DNA of 55,255 bases from Candidatus Accumulibacter appositus (GTDB taxonomy: Bacteria > Pseudomonadota > Gammaproteobacteria > Burkholderiales > Rhodocyclaceae): positions 1 to 55,255 of the forward strand of contig JEMX01000065.1 in assembly GCA_000585055.1 (NCBI GenBank). Reading direction: 5' to 3'. This document shows, piece by piece, positions 8,964 through 17,844 of this stretch. Both the position numbers and the translations under genes were made by a program. How positions within the stretch are numbered: position 1 is the first letter of the stretch; the number at the start of each line of letters is the position of its first letter. The notes under the pieces were generated by a model. The model saw only the letters and a list, made by a program, of their open reading frames with translations. It was not told the DNA's origin and made no database searches.

Positions 8964-11146
8964 GCGCGGTCGCCCGTTTGCACGCCTGGCAGGACGCGCA
9001 AGCGTCGGCGCGGCAGGTGGTCGTCGAGCAGGGCTTGCCGCGCGAGGTCCACGAAGGCGCAGCGATCTCGCGTTACGGCTGGCGGGCCGGCGAGCTCGCC
9101 GAGATCGTCGAAGCCGACGGCGAGCGCTGGAGCTACGCCTACGGTGACGATGGCCGCCTGCTGGCGGTGGACCGCGATGGCCGACGCTGGGCCGACTATG
9201 GCTACGACGCGGCCGGCAGGCTGAGCGAGGTCTGCCGTCCCGACGGACCGCTGGCGCATTCCTATGACGAGCAGGGCCGCCTGCTGCGTACCCTGCGCGG
9301 TGACGCCAGCCCCTTCGTTTATCGTTGGCAGGAGCAGCGCGTCGCCAGTGCGCGCTCGGACCATGAAGAAAGCCGTTTCCACTACGACGCCCGCGGGCGA
9401 GTGACGGGTATCGATCAGCGCGTCGGCGGCCATGAGCTGTCACTGCGCTTTTCTTTCGACGGCCAGGGGCGCCTGCAGCGGCTCGACTTTCCGCAATGGC
9501 AGCAGACGATCTCTTTCGCCTGGGACGCGCGCGGTCGGCCGGCGGCGGTGGACTGGAACGCTCGCCAGGTGGCCAGCTTCGGCAGCGACGACGCGGCACG
9601 CCGCTCATGGGCCGAAAGCCGCGACGGTGTGCGCAGCGAAACCTGGCACGAAGCCGGCAGTGGTCGCCCCACGCGCCAGGTGATCAGTCGGCAGGGGCAG
9701 GAGATCAGGAGCAGCGAGCTGCGTCGCGACGAGGCTTTCCGGCTGCTCGCAGAGGGCAGCCGGCGCTACCGCTACGACTTCTGCGGGCGCCTATGCGAGG
9801 CCCGCGAGGGGGATCACGTCTGGGCCTACCGCCACGATGCACGCGACAACGTCCTTGCTGAAGGCGGCCCCGACCGCGATGTCGAGAGTGACAGCGCGGG
9901 GCGCATTCGCCGCGTTCGGCAGGGAGCGGGTGAGCGGGTTTTCCGGCACAATCAGGCGGGTGAACTGCTCGAATTGCTGGTCGACGGAAAGCGCGTCGCG
10001 CGCTGCCTCTACGATCACAAGGGCCGCTTGATCCTCAAGTCCGGTCCGCAGGGCAGCGAGCGCTACCTCTACGGCCCCGACGACGCGTTGCTGGCCATCG
10101 CCGACGGCGCGGGAAACCCGCGCCTGATCTACCTGCGCCTGCCCACCGGCATTGTCGGCATGATCGATTTCCGCGAAGACAGCGAAGGGCGCGTCGTCTG
10201 CCTGCACTGCGACGCGCACGGCAATCTGCTTTTTGCCGGCAGCGAGGACGACCGTGAGGCGCTCGCCGGGCCCTTCGCCAGCGACCCCTATGGGCTGCCG
10301 CTAGCCGTCGAGGGTGGCGGCGAAAACCCCGTGCCCTACCTCTATCGGGGCCGCCTCTGGCATGCCGACCTTGGTCTCTACCGTATCGGCGGCCGCTGGT
10401 ACGACCCGGCCCTGCGTCGCTTTCTTACGCCCGACACCTATACTGGCGCCCCTGACGACGCACGCCTGCTCAACCCCTTCCGCAAGGCCGGCGAACAGCG
10501 CATGGCGCGCGCCCAGATCCTGGCCGACTGGCTGCGCCAGCCGCGTCTGCGCAACCGTACCGCCTACTGCGCCAACGATCCGATCAACCGCTTCGACCCA
10601 GACGGCCACTGGAGCTTCGGCGGCGTCCTGCTGTCGCTGCTCGGCGTCCTGTGGACCCTGCCGAACACCGCTTTCGGCCTGGCCGTCGAGGTCACCTGCC
10701 TGCTCGGCGAAGTGGTGCGCTGGCTGGTGTGCCTCTTCTCCGGCGGCAATGTCAGCTGGCAGACGCCGGGTTTCGACGCCGCCGCTTCGGGTCGCCTGAA
10801 CGCTTTCGCGCTGGTCTTCAAGGGCGGCTGGCTGGGGTCCTTCGAAAGCCTGCTGGGGATCACATTCGGCAATGTCATCTTCGTCAACGGCGAGTACGAG
10901 CAGCATCCAGAATGGAAGAGACTCCCCGATCCGGTCAGGCCGCCGGCGTATGGCGGCGCGCAGACCATTCCGAAAAGCCAGGCGCTCTACGAGCACGAGT
11001 TGCGGCATGTCAATCAGTACAGCTGGTGGGGACCCTTCTTCCACCTCGGCCTGCCGCTGTTCGGCGTTTACGAGTGGGACGTGATTCTCAACGGCTACCA
11101 GAACGCTGGCTTCGAGCAGGACGCTCGCGAGCACGGAGGCTTCTGA
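8960..11146 (+). CDS. RHS/YD-repeat protein with C-terminal HExxH domain, candidate effector
   Basis: 728 residues; ATG 8960 overlaps the previous stop. Residues about 35-440 contain YD-type repeats (YAYGDDGRLLAVDRDGRRW, YDAAGRLSEVCRPDG, YDARGRVTGI). Residues about 450-550 are the RHS core (WHADLGLYRIGGRWYDPALR, FLTPD, then NDPINRFDPDGHW). In RHS toxins this core closes the beta-cocoon and releases the variable C-terminal toxin. A hydrophobic stretch follows (about 554-595), then a C-terminal domain with HELRH at 679-683, a gluzincin-type HExxH zinc motif, and a downstream acidic FEQDA that could supply the third ligand. It is much shorter than T6SS RHS proteins. It lies between tape measure and hub genes, and no immunity gene is seen beside it. 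Protease activity is inferred from the motif. Confidence 0.82.
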   Translation: MSAVARLHAWQDAQASARQVVVEQGLPREVHEGAAISRYGWRAGELAEIVEADGERWSYAYGDDGRLLAVDRDGRRWADYGYDAAGRLSEVCRPDGPLAHSYDEQGRLLRTLRGDASPFVYRWQEQRVASARSDHEESRFHYDARGRVTGIDQRVGGHELSLRFSFDGQGRLQRLDFPQWQQTISFAWDARGRPAAVDWNARQVASFGSDDAARRSWAESRDGVRSETWHEAGSGRPTRQVISRQGQEIRSSELRRDEAFRLLAEGSRRYRYDFCGRLCEAREGDHVWAYRHDARDNVLAEGGPDRDVESDSAGRIRRVRQGAGERVFRHNQAGELLELLVDGKRVARCLYDHKGRLILKSGPQGSERYLYGPDDALLAIADGAGNPRLIYLRLPTGIVGMIDFREDSEGRVVCLHCDAHGNLLFAGSEDDREALAGPFASDPYGLPLAVEGGGENPVPYLYRGRLWHADLGLYRIGGRWYDPALRRFLTPDTYTGAPDDARLLNPFRKAGEQRMARAQILADWLRQPRLRNRTAYCANDPINRFDPDGHWSFGGVLLSLLGVLWTLPNTAFGLAVEVTCLLGEVVRWLVCLFSGGNVSWQTPGFDAAASGRLNAFALVFKGGWLGSFESLLGITFGNVIFVNGEYEQHPEWKRLPDPVRPPAYGGAQTIPKSQALYEHELRHVNQYSWWGPFFHLGLPLFGVYEWDVILNGYQNAGFEQDAREHGGF

Positions 11147-12216
11147 TGGCCAGCGCGCGCCCCGAGTTCGCCTTCAGCGCCGGCAGCCTGTCGGCCAGCT
11201 CGGCGTCGCCGCTTGCCGGTCCGTCGCGTTTCGTCGTCGAACGCAGTCTCGAGGTGCCGGTGGATAGCCTGCGCGTGAGCCTTGCCGAAAGCGCCGGCGT
11301 CGCTGCGGGTGACCCGGTACAGCTCGATCTGGGCGATCAGGGTGGACTGGAACGGGTGTTTACCGGCAGCGTGGCCGAAGTGCGGCCACGCCTCGGAGGT
11401 TGCGAACTGTTCTGTGTCGGCCGCATGCTGGCGCTGGTCGACCTGCGCGTCTCGTCCTTCTATCGCGACCGGAGCGCTGGCGATGTGGTTCGCGACCTGG
11501 TCGGCCAGGCGGCGCTCGACAAGGGCGAAATCGCCGACGGTGTCGCCCTGCCGCGCTTCGCGGTGGAGCGGCGTGTCGGTGCGCACGCCCAGTTGCGCCG
11601 TCTCGCCGATCGTCTCGGCTACGCACTGTTTGCCGACCGGCAAGGAAAGGTTCATTTTCGTGGCCTGGGAGCGGCGGCCAGCCTGGCTTCTGGCGGCGGC
11701 CTCGGAGCGGGCCTGGCCAACGTGGCTGCGTCCGCTTCGGCAGCCCTGGATGTCGGCGGCGGTGGCAGTGCCGGCCTCGCCTACGGCACGCAGCTGCTCG
11801 ATGCCAGCGGTGGGCTGCGACCGTCTTTCGGGCGCAAGCTGTTGGTCGGCGGCGAAAGCCCGATGTCTGGCCAGGGCGAGGACAAGAGCTTCTGGCTGAC
11901 GGCCACCGACAGCGACTTCCAGGACTCCGCCGGCGAGGGTGCCGAGATGCTGCTCAGCGATCCGACAGCACGTACCAAAGACATGGCAGGTCGTTTCGCC
12001 ACCGGTTACGCGGCGACTTTCCAGCGTCGCACGAGCGCCATCCGCTTGACCGTGCTGGGTCTGCCGGCACTCGAACTCGGCGCCGTCAGCGGCGCTTCGG
12101 CGGCGCCCGAAGCGGGCCTCAACGCCAGTGGGTACATCAAGGGCTTGCGGCACCGCTTCGGTTCGCTGGAAGGCTTCCTGACCGATCTCGTCGTCTCGAC
12201 GGAGGGGGGCGCATGA
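11146..12216 (+). CDS. gpD-like baseplate hub protein
   Basis: 356 residues from ATG 11146, which overlaps the RHS stop. The N-terminal beta-rich domain (SRFVVERSLEVPVDSLRVSL, VQLDLGD, GSVAEVRPRL) and the following segment (LRVSSFYRDRSAGDVVRDLV, then HAQLRRLADRLGYALFADRQ) match the phage late-control gene D / VgrG N-terminal hub architecture that caps the tube and holds the spike. The C-terminal section has a swivel-like domain ending SGYIKGLRHRFG. It is immediately followed by the gpV-like gene, so hub and spike are separate proteins here rather than fused as in VgrG. Confidence 0.85.
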   Translation: MASARPEFAFSAGSLSASSASPLAGPSRFVVERSLEVPVDSLRVSLAESAGVAAGDPVQLDLGDQGGLERVFTGSVAEVRPRLGGCELFCVGRMLALVDLRVSSFYRDRSAGDVVRDLVGQAALDKGEIADGVALPRFAVERRVGAHAQLRRLADRLGYALFADRQGKVHFRGLGAAASLASGGGLGAGLANVAASASAALDVGGGGSAGLAYGTQLLDASGGLRPSFGRKLLVGGESPMSGQGEDKSFWLTATDSDFQDSAGEGAEMLLSDPTARTKDMAGRFATGYAATFQRRTSAIRLTVLGLPALELGAVSGASAAPEAGLNASGYIKGLRHRFGSLEGFLTDLVVSTEGGA

Positions 12217-12917
12217 ACGAGCTGCTGGACATGGTGCGCCGGACGGTGCGCGAGGAACTGGCGCTGCGGCGAGGACCACAGCTGGCGACGGTGACCGCGC
12301 TCACCGCACACGCCAGCAGCGACGACAGCGCCAACTACGAGGCCGACGTGCGTCTCAAGCACGACGGGCTGGAGATCGCGCAAGTGCCGATCGCCGTGAC
12401 GCACGTCGGCGTTGCCGCGCCGCCGCGAGTCGGTGACCTGGTGCTCGTCGAGTTTCTCGACCACGATCTGCAGCAGGCGCTGATTACCGGCCGCTTCTAT
12501 CACGATCAGGAACGGGCACCGCTGTTCCGCAAGGACGAAGTGCTCTTCGAACACCGGCTGCCGGACGACACCATCAACCAGCTGCGCTTCGCCGACGACG
12601 GCTCGATCTTCCTGCAGCGCGAAGTGAAGAAACGCGAAGACAACAGCGAATTCACCGCCGGCCTGCGCATTGCTCCCGACGGGCTCATCGAGATCAGGGC
12701 CGGCGACAAGATCACCGTCACTCTCGACGCCAAGAACGAGAAAGTGAGCATCGTCTGCGACGGCAAACCGATCGACATCAACTGCTCCAAGCTGAGCGTC
12801 GACGCCGATGTCGAGATCAAGAAGACGCTCACCGTCGACGGCGACGGCACGATCAAGGGCACCGGCAAGATCAGCAGCGTGACCATTTCCGGTACCGACA
12901 TCACGGGAGGTGGGTGA
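12213..12917 (+). CDS. gpV-like baseplate spike protein
   Basis: 234 residues; ATG 12213 overlaps the gpD-like stop. An N-terminal helix (LDMVRRTVREELALRRGPQL) is followed by an OB-fold (about 30-110: PRVGDLVLVEFLDHDLQQAL, ITGRFYHDQERAP). Then comes a beta-helix needle with regular strands (DGLIEIRAGDKITVTLDAKN, VSIVCDGK, ISSVTISGTDITGGG). This is the standard trimeric central spike layout. The C-terminal gly-rich end is expected to contact the PAAR-like tip encoded next. Confidence 0.85.
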   Translation: MNELLDMVRRTVREELALRRGPQLATVTALTAHASSDDSANYEADVRLKHDGLEIAQVPIAVTHVGVAAPPRVGDLVLVEFLDHDLQQALITGRFYHDQERAPLFRKDEVLFEHRLPDDTINQLRFADDGSIFLQREVKKREDNSEFTAGLRIAPDGLIEIRAGDKITVTLDAKNEKVSIVCDGKPIDINCSKLSVDADVEIKKTLTVDGDGTIKGTGKISSVTISGTDITGGG

Positions 12918-13348
12918 TGGCCGACCTGACGCTCAAGGGAACGCTGAATCTGATGGGCACGCTCACTTTCAAGGGCGGCAAGTTGAAAATCGGCGACACC
13001 GGCCTGGAAGCGCTGGTCGAGGTGACGCCTAATGATCCGCCGCAGTGCAGCGCCGCGCCGCCGGTGATCATGCCGCCGCCGCCCCTGGCGCCGCTGCAAC
13101 CGCAGCCGACGGTATGGATCGTCAGCAGCTTCAACAAGACCGTCAAGGCGGGCTCGAAGGCCGTCGTCGCGCTCGGCATGGCGATGCAGGGCCAGTCGGG
13201 CGCACCGCTGTGGCCCGGTATGGTGCTGCCCAGTTCCGGCAACCCGACGGTCACCGTCAACCACGTCCCGATCAATGTGCTCAACGACATGGCCGTGATC
13301 TTTCCCTCGGGCGGATCGGCCGCTTTCAACGCGAGTGGCCAGTCATGA
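12917..13348 (+). CDS. PAAR-like spike tip protein
   Basis: 143 residues from ATG 12917, chosen over GTG 12914 because GGAGG at 12906-12910 is spaced for it. A short N-terminal strand repeat (LTLKGTLNLMGTLTFKGGKL) could continue the spike beta-helix. A proline-rich linker (PPPPLAPLQPQP) leads to a C-terminal module with GNPTVTVNHVPINVLNDMAV, which resembles the PAAR-like/DUF4150 pattern of a Gly-Pro turn followed by an Asn-Gly-type hairpin. PAAR proteins sharpen the spike and can carry effectors. No obvious zinc-binding His/Cys cluster is visible, so the assignment is by pattern and position. Confidence 0.55.
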   Translation: MADLTLKGTLNLMGTLTFKGGKLKIGDTGLEALVEVTPNDPPQCSAAPPVIMPPPPLAPLQPQPTVWIVSSFNKTVKAGSKAVVALGMAMQGQSGAPLWPGMVLPSSGNPTVTVNHVPINVLNDMAVIFPSGGSAAFNASGQS

Positions 13349-14088
13349 CGGCGCCGGTGCTGACCATCAACCAGCCGGTGCATGGCGCCGGTTTCCACGG
13401 TGCGGCGCTGGTGTCGCTGCGGGCGACGCTGAGCGGCAGTCCGAGCGGACTGTTCTTCAAGTGGTTCTCGTCGCTGAACGCGGCGGCGACTGCCGACCAT
13501 CCCGAGCTCAACGTCAGCGACCACTCGGCGGCCATTCTCGACTGGAGCGCGCCGCTGGCAGAGTTCGGCAGCCATGTCATCGTTCTCGCCGCCACCGACC
13601 GCGACGGCATCGACCTGGCGTCGATCAAGTCGGTGGCGCGCTCGGCAATGGCCGGCGGGGCGCCGCCGGCAGCAGTCGCTCCCTGCGTCGTGCACCGCTT
13701 GCTCGCGCAATTGCGCAGGCCGGCGACGAACGGGCAGGTCTTTGCGAAGGCGGCAAGTACTTTCGAGTTTCTCGCGCCGGCGCGCTGGGCCCGGGAAGAT
13801 CCTGCGCATTCGGGAAGCTGGATCGCCGACCGCGATTACCAGCAGATCAACGGCATTTCCCTGCGTCTGCGTCTGGCACCAGCCGGCGCGCCTGATCTGA
13901 CGCATACGGCCGATATCCCGCTCGACCTGGCTGCGTTGGCATTCTTCCGCGCCGACGACCAGACCTGGTTCCGCTGGAGCGGCAGCTTGCCGGGCAATGT
14001 CAGCAGCGGTAACTACACGCTCAGCCTCACGGTAAGCGGTGGCGGCACTTCGACGTCGGTCACCCGCCAGGTCGTTGTGGCGGCTTAG
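13345..14088 (+). CDS. beta-sandwich protein of the baseplate region, unknown function
   Basis: 247 residues; ATG 13345 overlaps the tip-gene stop. Two beta-rich halves are visible: residues 1-95 (LTINQPVHGAGFHGAALVSL, then FGSHVIVLAATDRDG) and 150-247 (ISLRLRLAPAGAPD, SGNYTLSLTVSGGGTSTSVT). They have the strand spacing and the aromatic-Tyr corner of Ig/CBM-like domains. No signal peptide, so they probably decorate the spike or baseplate rather than being secreted. I do not recognise a named family. Its placement between tip and gp25-like genes suggests a spike-associated component. Confidence 0.65.
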   Translation: MTAPVLTINQPVHGAGFHGAALVSLRATLSGSPSGLFFKWFSSLNAAATADHPELNVSDHSAAILDWSAPLAEFGSHVIVLAATDRDGIDLASIKSVARSAMAGGAPPAAVAPCVVHRLLAQLRRPATNGQVFAKAASTFEFLAPARWAREDPAHSGSWIADRDYQQINGISLRLRLAPAGAPDLTHTADIPLDLAALAFFRADDQTWFRWSGSLPGNVSSGNYTLSLTVSGGGTSTSVTRQVVVAA

Positions 14089-14096
14089 GAGTGCTC

Positions 14097-14540
14097 ATGC
14101 TCAGCAATCAGCGACCACAGCTGTTCGGGACCGACATCCGTCTGCGTGACGGCAGTGGCGGCGCCGACCTTACGCTCGAAGGTCCGGTCGGCTCATCGGG
14201 CGACCTGGCTCTGAGCCACGGCAACGACAACGCGGTGCAGGCGCTGTCGCTGCGCCTGCGCGTGCGCAAGGGCGAGCTTGCGGCCCTCGGCTGGCCGGAC
14301 TACGGTTCCCGCCTGCACGAATTGATCGGCGAAGTCGACCTGCCGCGCACGCGCCTCAAGGCGCAGGTCTTCGCCCGCCAGGCCGTCGAGGCTGACCCGC
14401 GCGTGCGCCAGGTCGACGAAGTAAGCGTGTTCAGCGTTGCCGGCGAGCGCAGCGTCCTGCGCCTGGCGATGCGGGTCCTGCTGATCGACGAAGCGACGCC
14501 GCTCAACCTGGTCTTTGATTTCAGCCTGGAGGGCGCATGA
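14097..14540 (+). CDS. gpW/gp25-like baseplate wedge protein
   Basis: 147 residues. ATG 14097 is preferred over GTG 14091 because AGGAG (14087-14091) sits five bases ahead. The pattern ALSLRLRVRKGELAALGWPD, YGSRLHELIGE, VFARQAVEADPRVRQVDEVS is the gp25 lysozyme-like wedge signature (helix, turn, then EAL/DPRV-type motif). Function is structural: it initiates sheath assembly on the baseplate. It overlaps the gpJ-like gene by ATGA. Confidence 0.9.
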   Translation: MLSNQRPQLFGTDIRLRDGSGGADLTLEGPVGSSGDLALSHGNDNAVQALSLRLRVRKGELAALGWPDYGSRLHELIGEVDLPRTRLKAQVFARQAVEADPRVRQVDEVSVFSVAGERSVLRLAMRVLLIDEATPLNLVFDFSLEGA

Positions 14541-16489
14541 TCGACCTCGGACATCCTTTCTCCAAGCCCTTTCAGACGCTCGTCGAGGGCTTGATCGAAA
14601 GCCTGCAGCTCGGCGTCGAGCAGCCTGCCAGTCAGGAACTGATCTATCGTGCCGGTACCTTCAGCTACACCTTGAAAGGCGTCGGGCCGGTGAGTGGTCT
14701 GGCGGCACAGATCACCGGTCTGGTCGCCGGCAAGCCGGCGATCTTCAGCCGCGGGCAGCATTACCGTTACGCGGTTGGCCAGTTGGTCTGGGAGCCGCTG
14801 CCGGAAGCGGTCGATGCCGATGTCGCCGCGGCCTGGTTCCCGGATGACAACTCGCGCCTGACTGTCGGTTACTTCTTCCGCGACCTGCCCTCCGGGATTA
14901 CCGACTTCAACGCCGGCAGTGTTGCCGGAACGCTGGTGCGCGCCATGTCGCGCGAGTTCAAGCTGCTCTACGAGCAGATGGACCAGGCCTACCAGCGGGC
15001 TTTCATCGACCACGCGCAGGGCGTCGCGCTGGACAATGTCGTGGCCCTGCTCGGTGTGGCGCGCAACCAGGCTTTGCCAGCCCAGGGCGAAGTCAGCTTC
15101 TGGCTGAAGAAAGCTGCCAGAAACGACATCGCCATCGCCCGCGGCGTTCGCGTCGCCGATGCGCGCGGGCGCGTCTTCAAGGTCTCGGCGCCGGGGGTGA
15201 TCAAGTCCACGCTGGTCGAGGCGGTCACCGCGGCAGACAAGCTGGTGCGCAGCAGTGTGGTCATCGCTTCCTTGGTGCACGTGCGCGCCAAGGACAGCAG
15301 CGACGACCTGGCGACCGTCGCCACCGCGCCCGGCAAGCCTTTCGGTGACGACGGCATGAGCATCACCCTGAACGAGGTGCCGGCGTCGGCCAGCCTGCTG
15401 ATCACTTTCCAGCCGCGAACGCCAAAAGTCACGGTGCCGGTGATTGCCGTCGACAGCGGTCCGGAAGGCAACCTCGGCTCGGGAAGCCTGACGGTAATGC
15501 CGACGCCGCCGCGCGGCGTCGATGGCGGCGTGAGCAACGAAAAACCGCTGACCGGTGGCGAGGCGGCCGAGGGCGACGAGCAATTGCGCGAACGGGCCAA
15601 GCACGCGCTCGAACGCGCCGGTAATGCGACGCTCAACGCCATCCATTACGCGGTGCTCAACATCGAGGGCGTGGACAGCGTCGAGGTGCGCGACAGCTCT
15701 GTCGACGCGGCGATTCCCCTGGGGCAGGTGTGGGTGCGCTTCGCGACCGGCAAAGCCGACCTGGTCGCGCCGCTGGTCGAGAAAGTGGTCGACCAGACGC
15801 GTGCTGCCGGGATCAAGGCCGTCGTCAGGCAAGTGCGCACGGTGACCTTGTCCGGACGTTTCCTGGTCATCCCCGAGGCCTTGGGGAGCGGCCAGGACGC
15901 CGCGCGGCGTTACAAGAGCGCGCTCATCGCCGCGCTGGCGGCGCTCGGCATCGGCGAGCCGGTCTCGGCGCGCAAGCTGGCCGCGCTCAGTTTCCGCATC
16001 GCCGGCCTGGCCGACATGGGCGAAGTACAGCTCGACTACCTGCGTGGCAGCGACGCCAGCCAGCCGGTCGACCAGGACCCCTTTGTGGTGGACGCCGGCG
16101 AGCAGGCGCGTCCCGACGACGGCGCGATCGACGTGCAGGCGCTGCACAGGCTGGCCGCTTCATCGGCCGGCCTGGCGAACGACGGCACCCTGTCGCTGAC
16201 GCTGCGCGTCCTCAACGAGGATGGTGGGGCACTGCGTTTTCGCGATTTCCAGCTGGCGCTGCTGGCCACCGTTCGCGCCAGGCCGACGGCGACGCCCAAC
16301 CAGCCGCTGCAACAGGTCGCACAGGTCGCCGGCACGGTCCGCTTCAGCAACGCCGACGCGGCCTCGCCGTCGTTCGCGACGCTGCTCATCGAGCAGCTTG
16401 CCAGCCTCGATCCGGCCAGCATCGAGCTGGTCGTACAAGCCGCAGCCTACCCGGGGATAGCGCCGGGAACGGCCGCACTGGCCACCTAG
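14537..16489 (+). CDS. gpJ-like baseplate wedge protein
   Basis: 650 residues from ATG 14537. The middle contains the Baseplate_J pattern: LDNVVALLGVARNQALPA, RGVRVADARGRVFKV, then GPEGNLGSGSLTVMPTPP, and the GGEAAEGDEQLRERAKHALE block. In that family an extended beta domain is followed by a helix with xEDDExxRxR. It is about twice the length of P2 gpJ, with an N-terminal about 110-residue extra domain and a long C-terminal extension ending GIAPGTAALAT. It forms the baseplate wedges with the gp25-like and gpI-like neighbours. Confidence 0.87.
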   Translation: MIDLGHPFSKPFQTLVEGLIESLQLGVEQPASQELIYRAGTFSYTLKGVGPVSGLAAQITGLVAGKPAIFSRGQHYRYAVGQLVWEPLPEAVDADVAAAWFPDDNSRLTVGYFFRDLPSGITDFNAGSVAGTLVRAMSREFKLLYEQMDQAYQRAFIDHAQGVALDNVVALLGVARNQALPAQGEVSFWLKKAARNDIAIARGVRVADARGRVFKVSAPGVIKSTLVEAVTAADKLVRSSVVIASLVHVRAKDSSDDLATVATAPGKPFGDDGMSITLNEVPASASLLITFQPRTPKVTVPVIAVDSGPEGNLGSGSLTVMPTPPRGVDGGVSNEKPLTGGEAAEGDEQLRERAKHALERAGNATLNAIHYAVLNIEGVDSVEVRDSSVDAAIPLGQVWVRFATGKADLVAPLVEKVVDQTRAAGIKAVVRQVRTVTLSGRFLVIPEALGSGQDAARRYKSALIAALAALGIGEPVSARKLAALSFRIAGLADMGEVQLDYLRGSDASQPVDQDPFVVDAGEQARPDDGAIDVQALHRLAASSAGLANDGTLSLTLRVLNEDGGALRFRDFQLALLATVRARPTATPNQPLQQVAQVAGTVRFSNADAASPSFATLLIEQLASLDPASIELVVQAAAYPGIAPGTAALAT

Positions 16490-16498
16490 GAGGCGAAA

Positions 16499-17824
16499 GT
16501 GTCGTTCAAGACCGACAGACTGGCCGCGCTCTTCCCCGACGTTTACGCCGCCAATGAACGCGATTCGCTGCTGCATCGCCTGCTCGACGCGCTTGCCGCC
16601 GAACTGCTCAGTGGTGACGCAGCGGTCAAGGACCTGCTCAAGTCGCACTGGATAGACTATGCCCGCGGCGGTGGCCTCGATGGTCTGGGCGCCCTGTTCG
16701 GAGTCGCCCGCCGCCGTCTCGCCGACGGTACCCCGGAAGACGACGCAACCTTCCGGCCGCTGCTCAAGTCGACGGTGCAGTCTTTCGTGGGCGGCGGAAC
16801 GGTCGAAGCGGTCAAGGGTTCGGTGCGCGCCGCGCTCGGTCTGCCCTACGATCTGAGGCTGCTGCAAAGCCAGATCGCCGCTCCCGATGGCAGTCTTGCG
16901 CCGGGGGCGGCGAAGCTGGTCGTCGGTCTCGCCGACCTGGTGCAGATCGAGGAGTTTTCGCCGAAAGCTGAAGTCGTGCTCGGCAACGCCGTGCCGACGA
17001 GCAGTGGCAGTACGACGACGCTGGCCGTGGATTTCGCCACCGTCGAGCCGGTCACACCGCGTATCGAGTGGCACTTCTCGCAGGGTGGCGGCCGTCACCT
17101 CTCGGTGGTGCGCCAAGATTCGGGCGCCGGGGTCGTTTCGCGGGACGCCTTCGTCGTTCCGCAAGGCAGTACCCTCGTTCTCGCCGGCGACGGCGCTGCC
17201 GGTTTCTCGGCGTCGATCGGCAGCGTCGACGTCAGTGCAGCCTTCGTCGACGTCGACGGGGTGGCGCCGCCGCTGCTGCCGGAAGTGCCCGCTGGGGGTT
17301 CGCAATGGATCTTTTCGGCGGCGGGTGCCGCTGAGTTCGAGCATTCCAGCTACGATCAGGGCGCGGCTTTCGACGCCGCGGCCTTCACCGTGCGCATGGC
17401 ATGGATACGTTATCAGCCACTGACCTTCGACGTTGTCGTCCCCTATTTCGTCGATGCCGCTGTCAAGCGCATCCTGGCCGGTACCGGCTACGAAAAGCGC
17501 TTTACGGTGTTCAAGGGACTGTCGCTCGATGCCATCCAGAAGGTGGTCGATCAGCAGCAGGCGGCCGGTGTGCGGGGCATGGTACAGTACTCGCTCGCCT
17601 TGCCGGGCGAGTCCTCGGAGAGGCGGGCGTGGGAAGATCAGGGGGCTGTCGAGCGCTTTTCGGTCACTGCCGACCATCGCCACTCCGAAACCCATGACGC
17701 CAGCGAAGAACTTCTTGTCGGCGCCCTCGGCTCAGCACTGGAAATGCACGATGCCAGCGAACGCTTCGCTATCGGGGGCATTTTCGACGTGGCCGTTGCC
17801 GATGGCAGTTTCGGATTCCACTGA
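16499..17824 (+). CDS. gpI-like tail/baseplate protein with C-terminal extension
   Basis: 441 residues from GTG 16499 with AGGAGG ahead. Residues 1-110 (LFPDVYAANERDSLLHRLLD, DLLKSHWIDYARGGGLDGLG, LFGVARRRLADGTPEDD) match the helical P2 gpI / tail-protein-I fold that connects wedge to fibre. Residues about 120-441 are a beta-rich extension of unknown identity that could seat the fibres. The C-terminus contains a His/Glu-rich repeat-like stretch (HRHSETHDASEELLVG, then EMHDASERFAIGG): a doubled H-D-A-S-E unit that is unusual for a structural protein. Confidence 0.75.
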   Translation: MSFKTDRLAALFPDVYAANERDSLLHRLLDALAAELLSGDAAVKDLLKSHWIDYARGGGLDGLGALFGVARRRLADGTPEDDATFRPLLKSTVQSFVGGGTVEAVKGSVRAALGLPYDLRLLQSQIAAPDGSLAPGAAKLVVGLADLVQIEEFSPKAEVVLGNAVPTSSGSTTTLAVDFATVEPVTPRIEWHFSQGGGRHLSVVRQDSGAGVVSRDAFVVPQGSTLVLAGDGAAGFSASIGSVDVSAAFVDVDGVAPPLLPEVPAGGSQWIFSAAGAAEFEHSSYDQGAAFDAAAFTVRMAWIRYQPLTFDVVVPYFVDAAVKRILAGTGYEKRFTVFKGLSLDAIQKVVDQQQAAGVRGMVQYSLALPGESSERRAWEDQGAVERFSVTADHRHSETHDASEELLVGALGSALEMHDASERFAIGGIFDVAVADGSFGFH

Positions 17825-17844
17825 ACTCATCCAGGAGCATAGCG

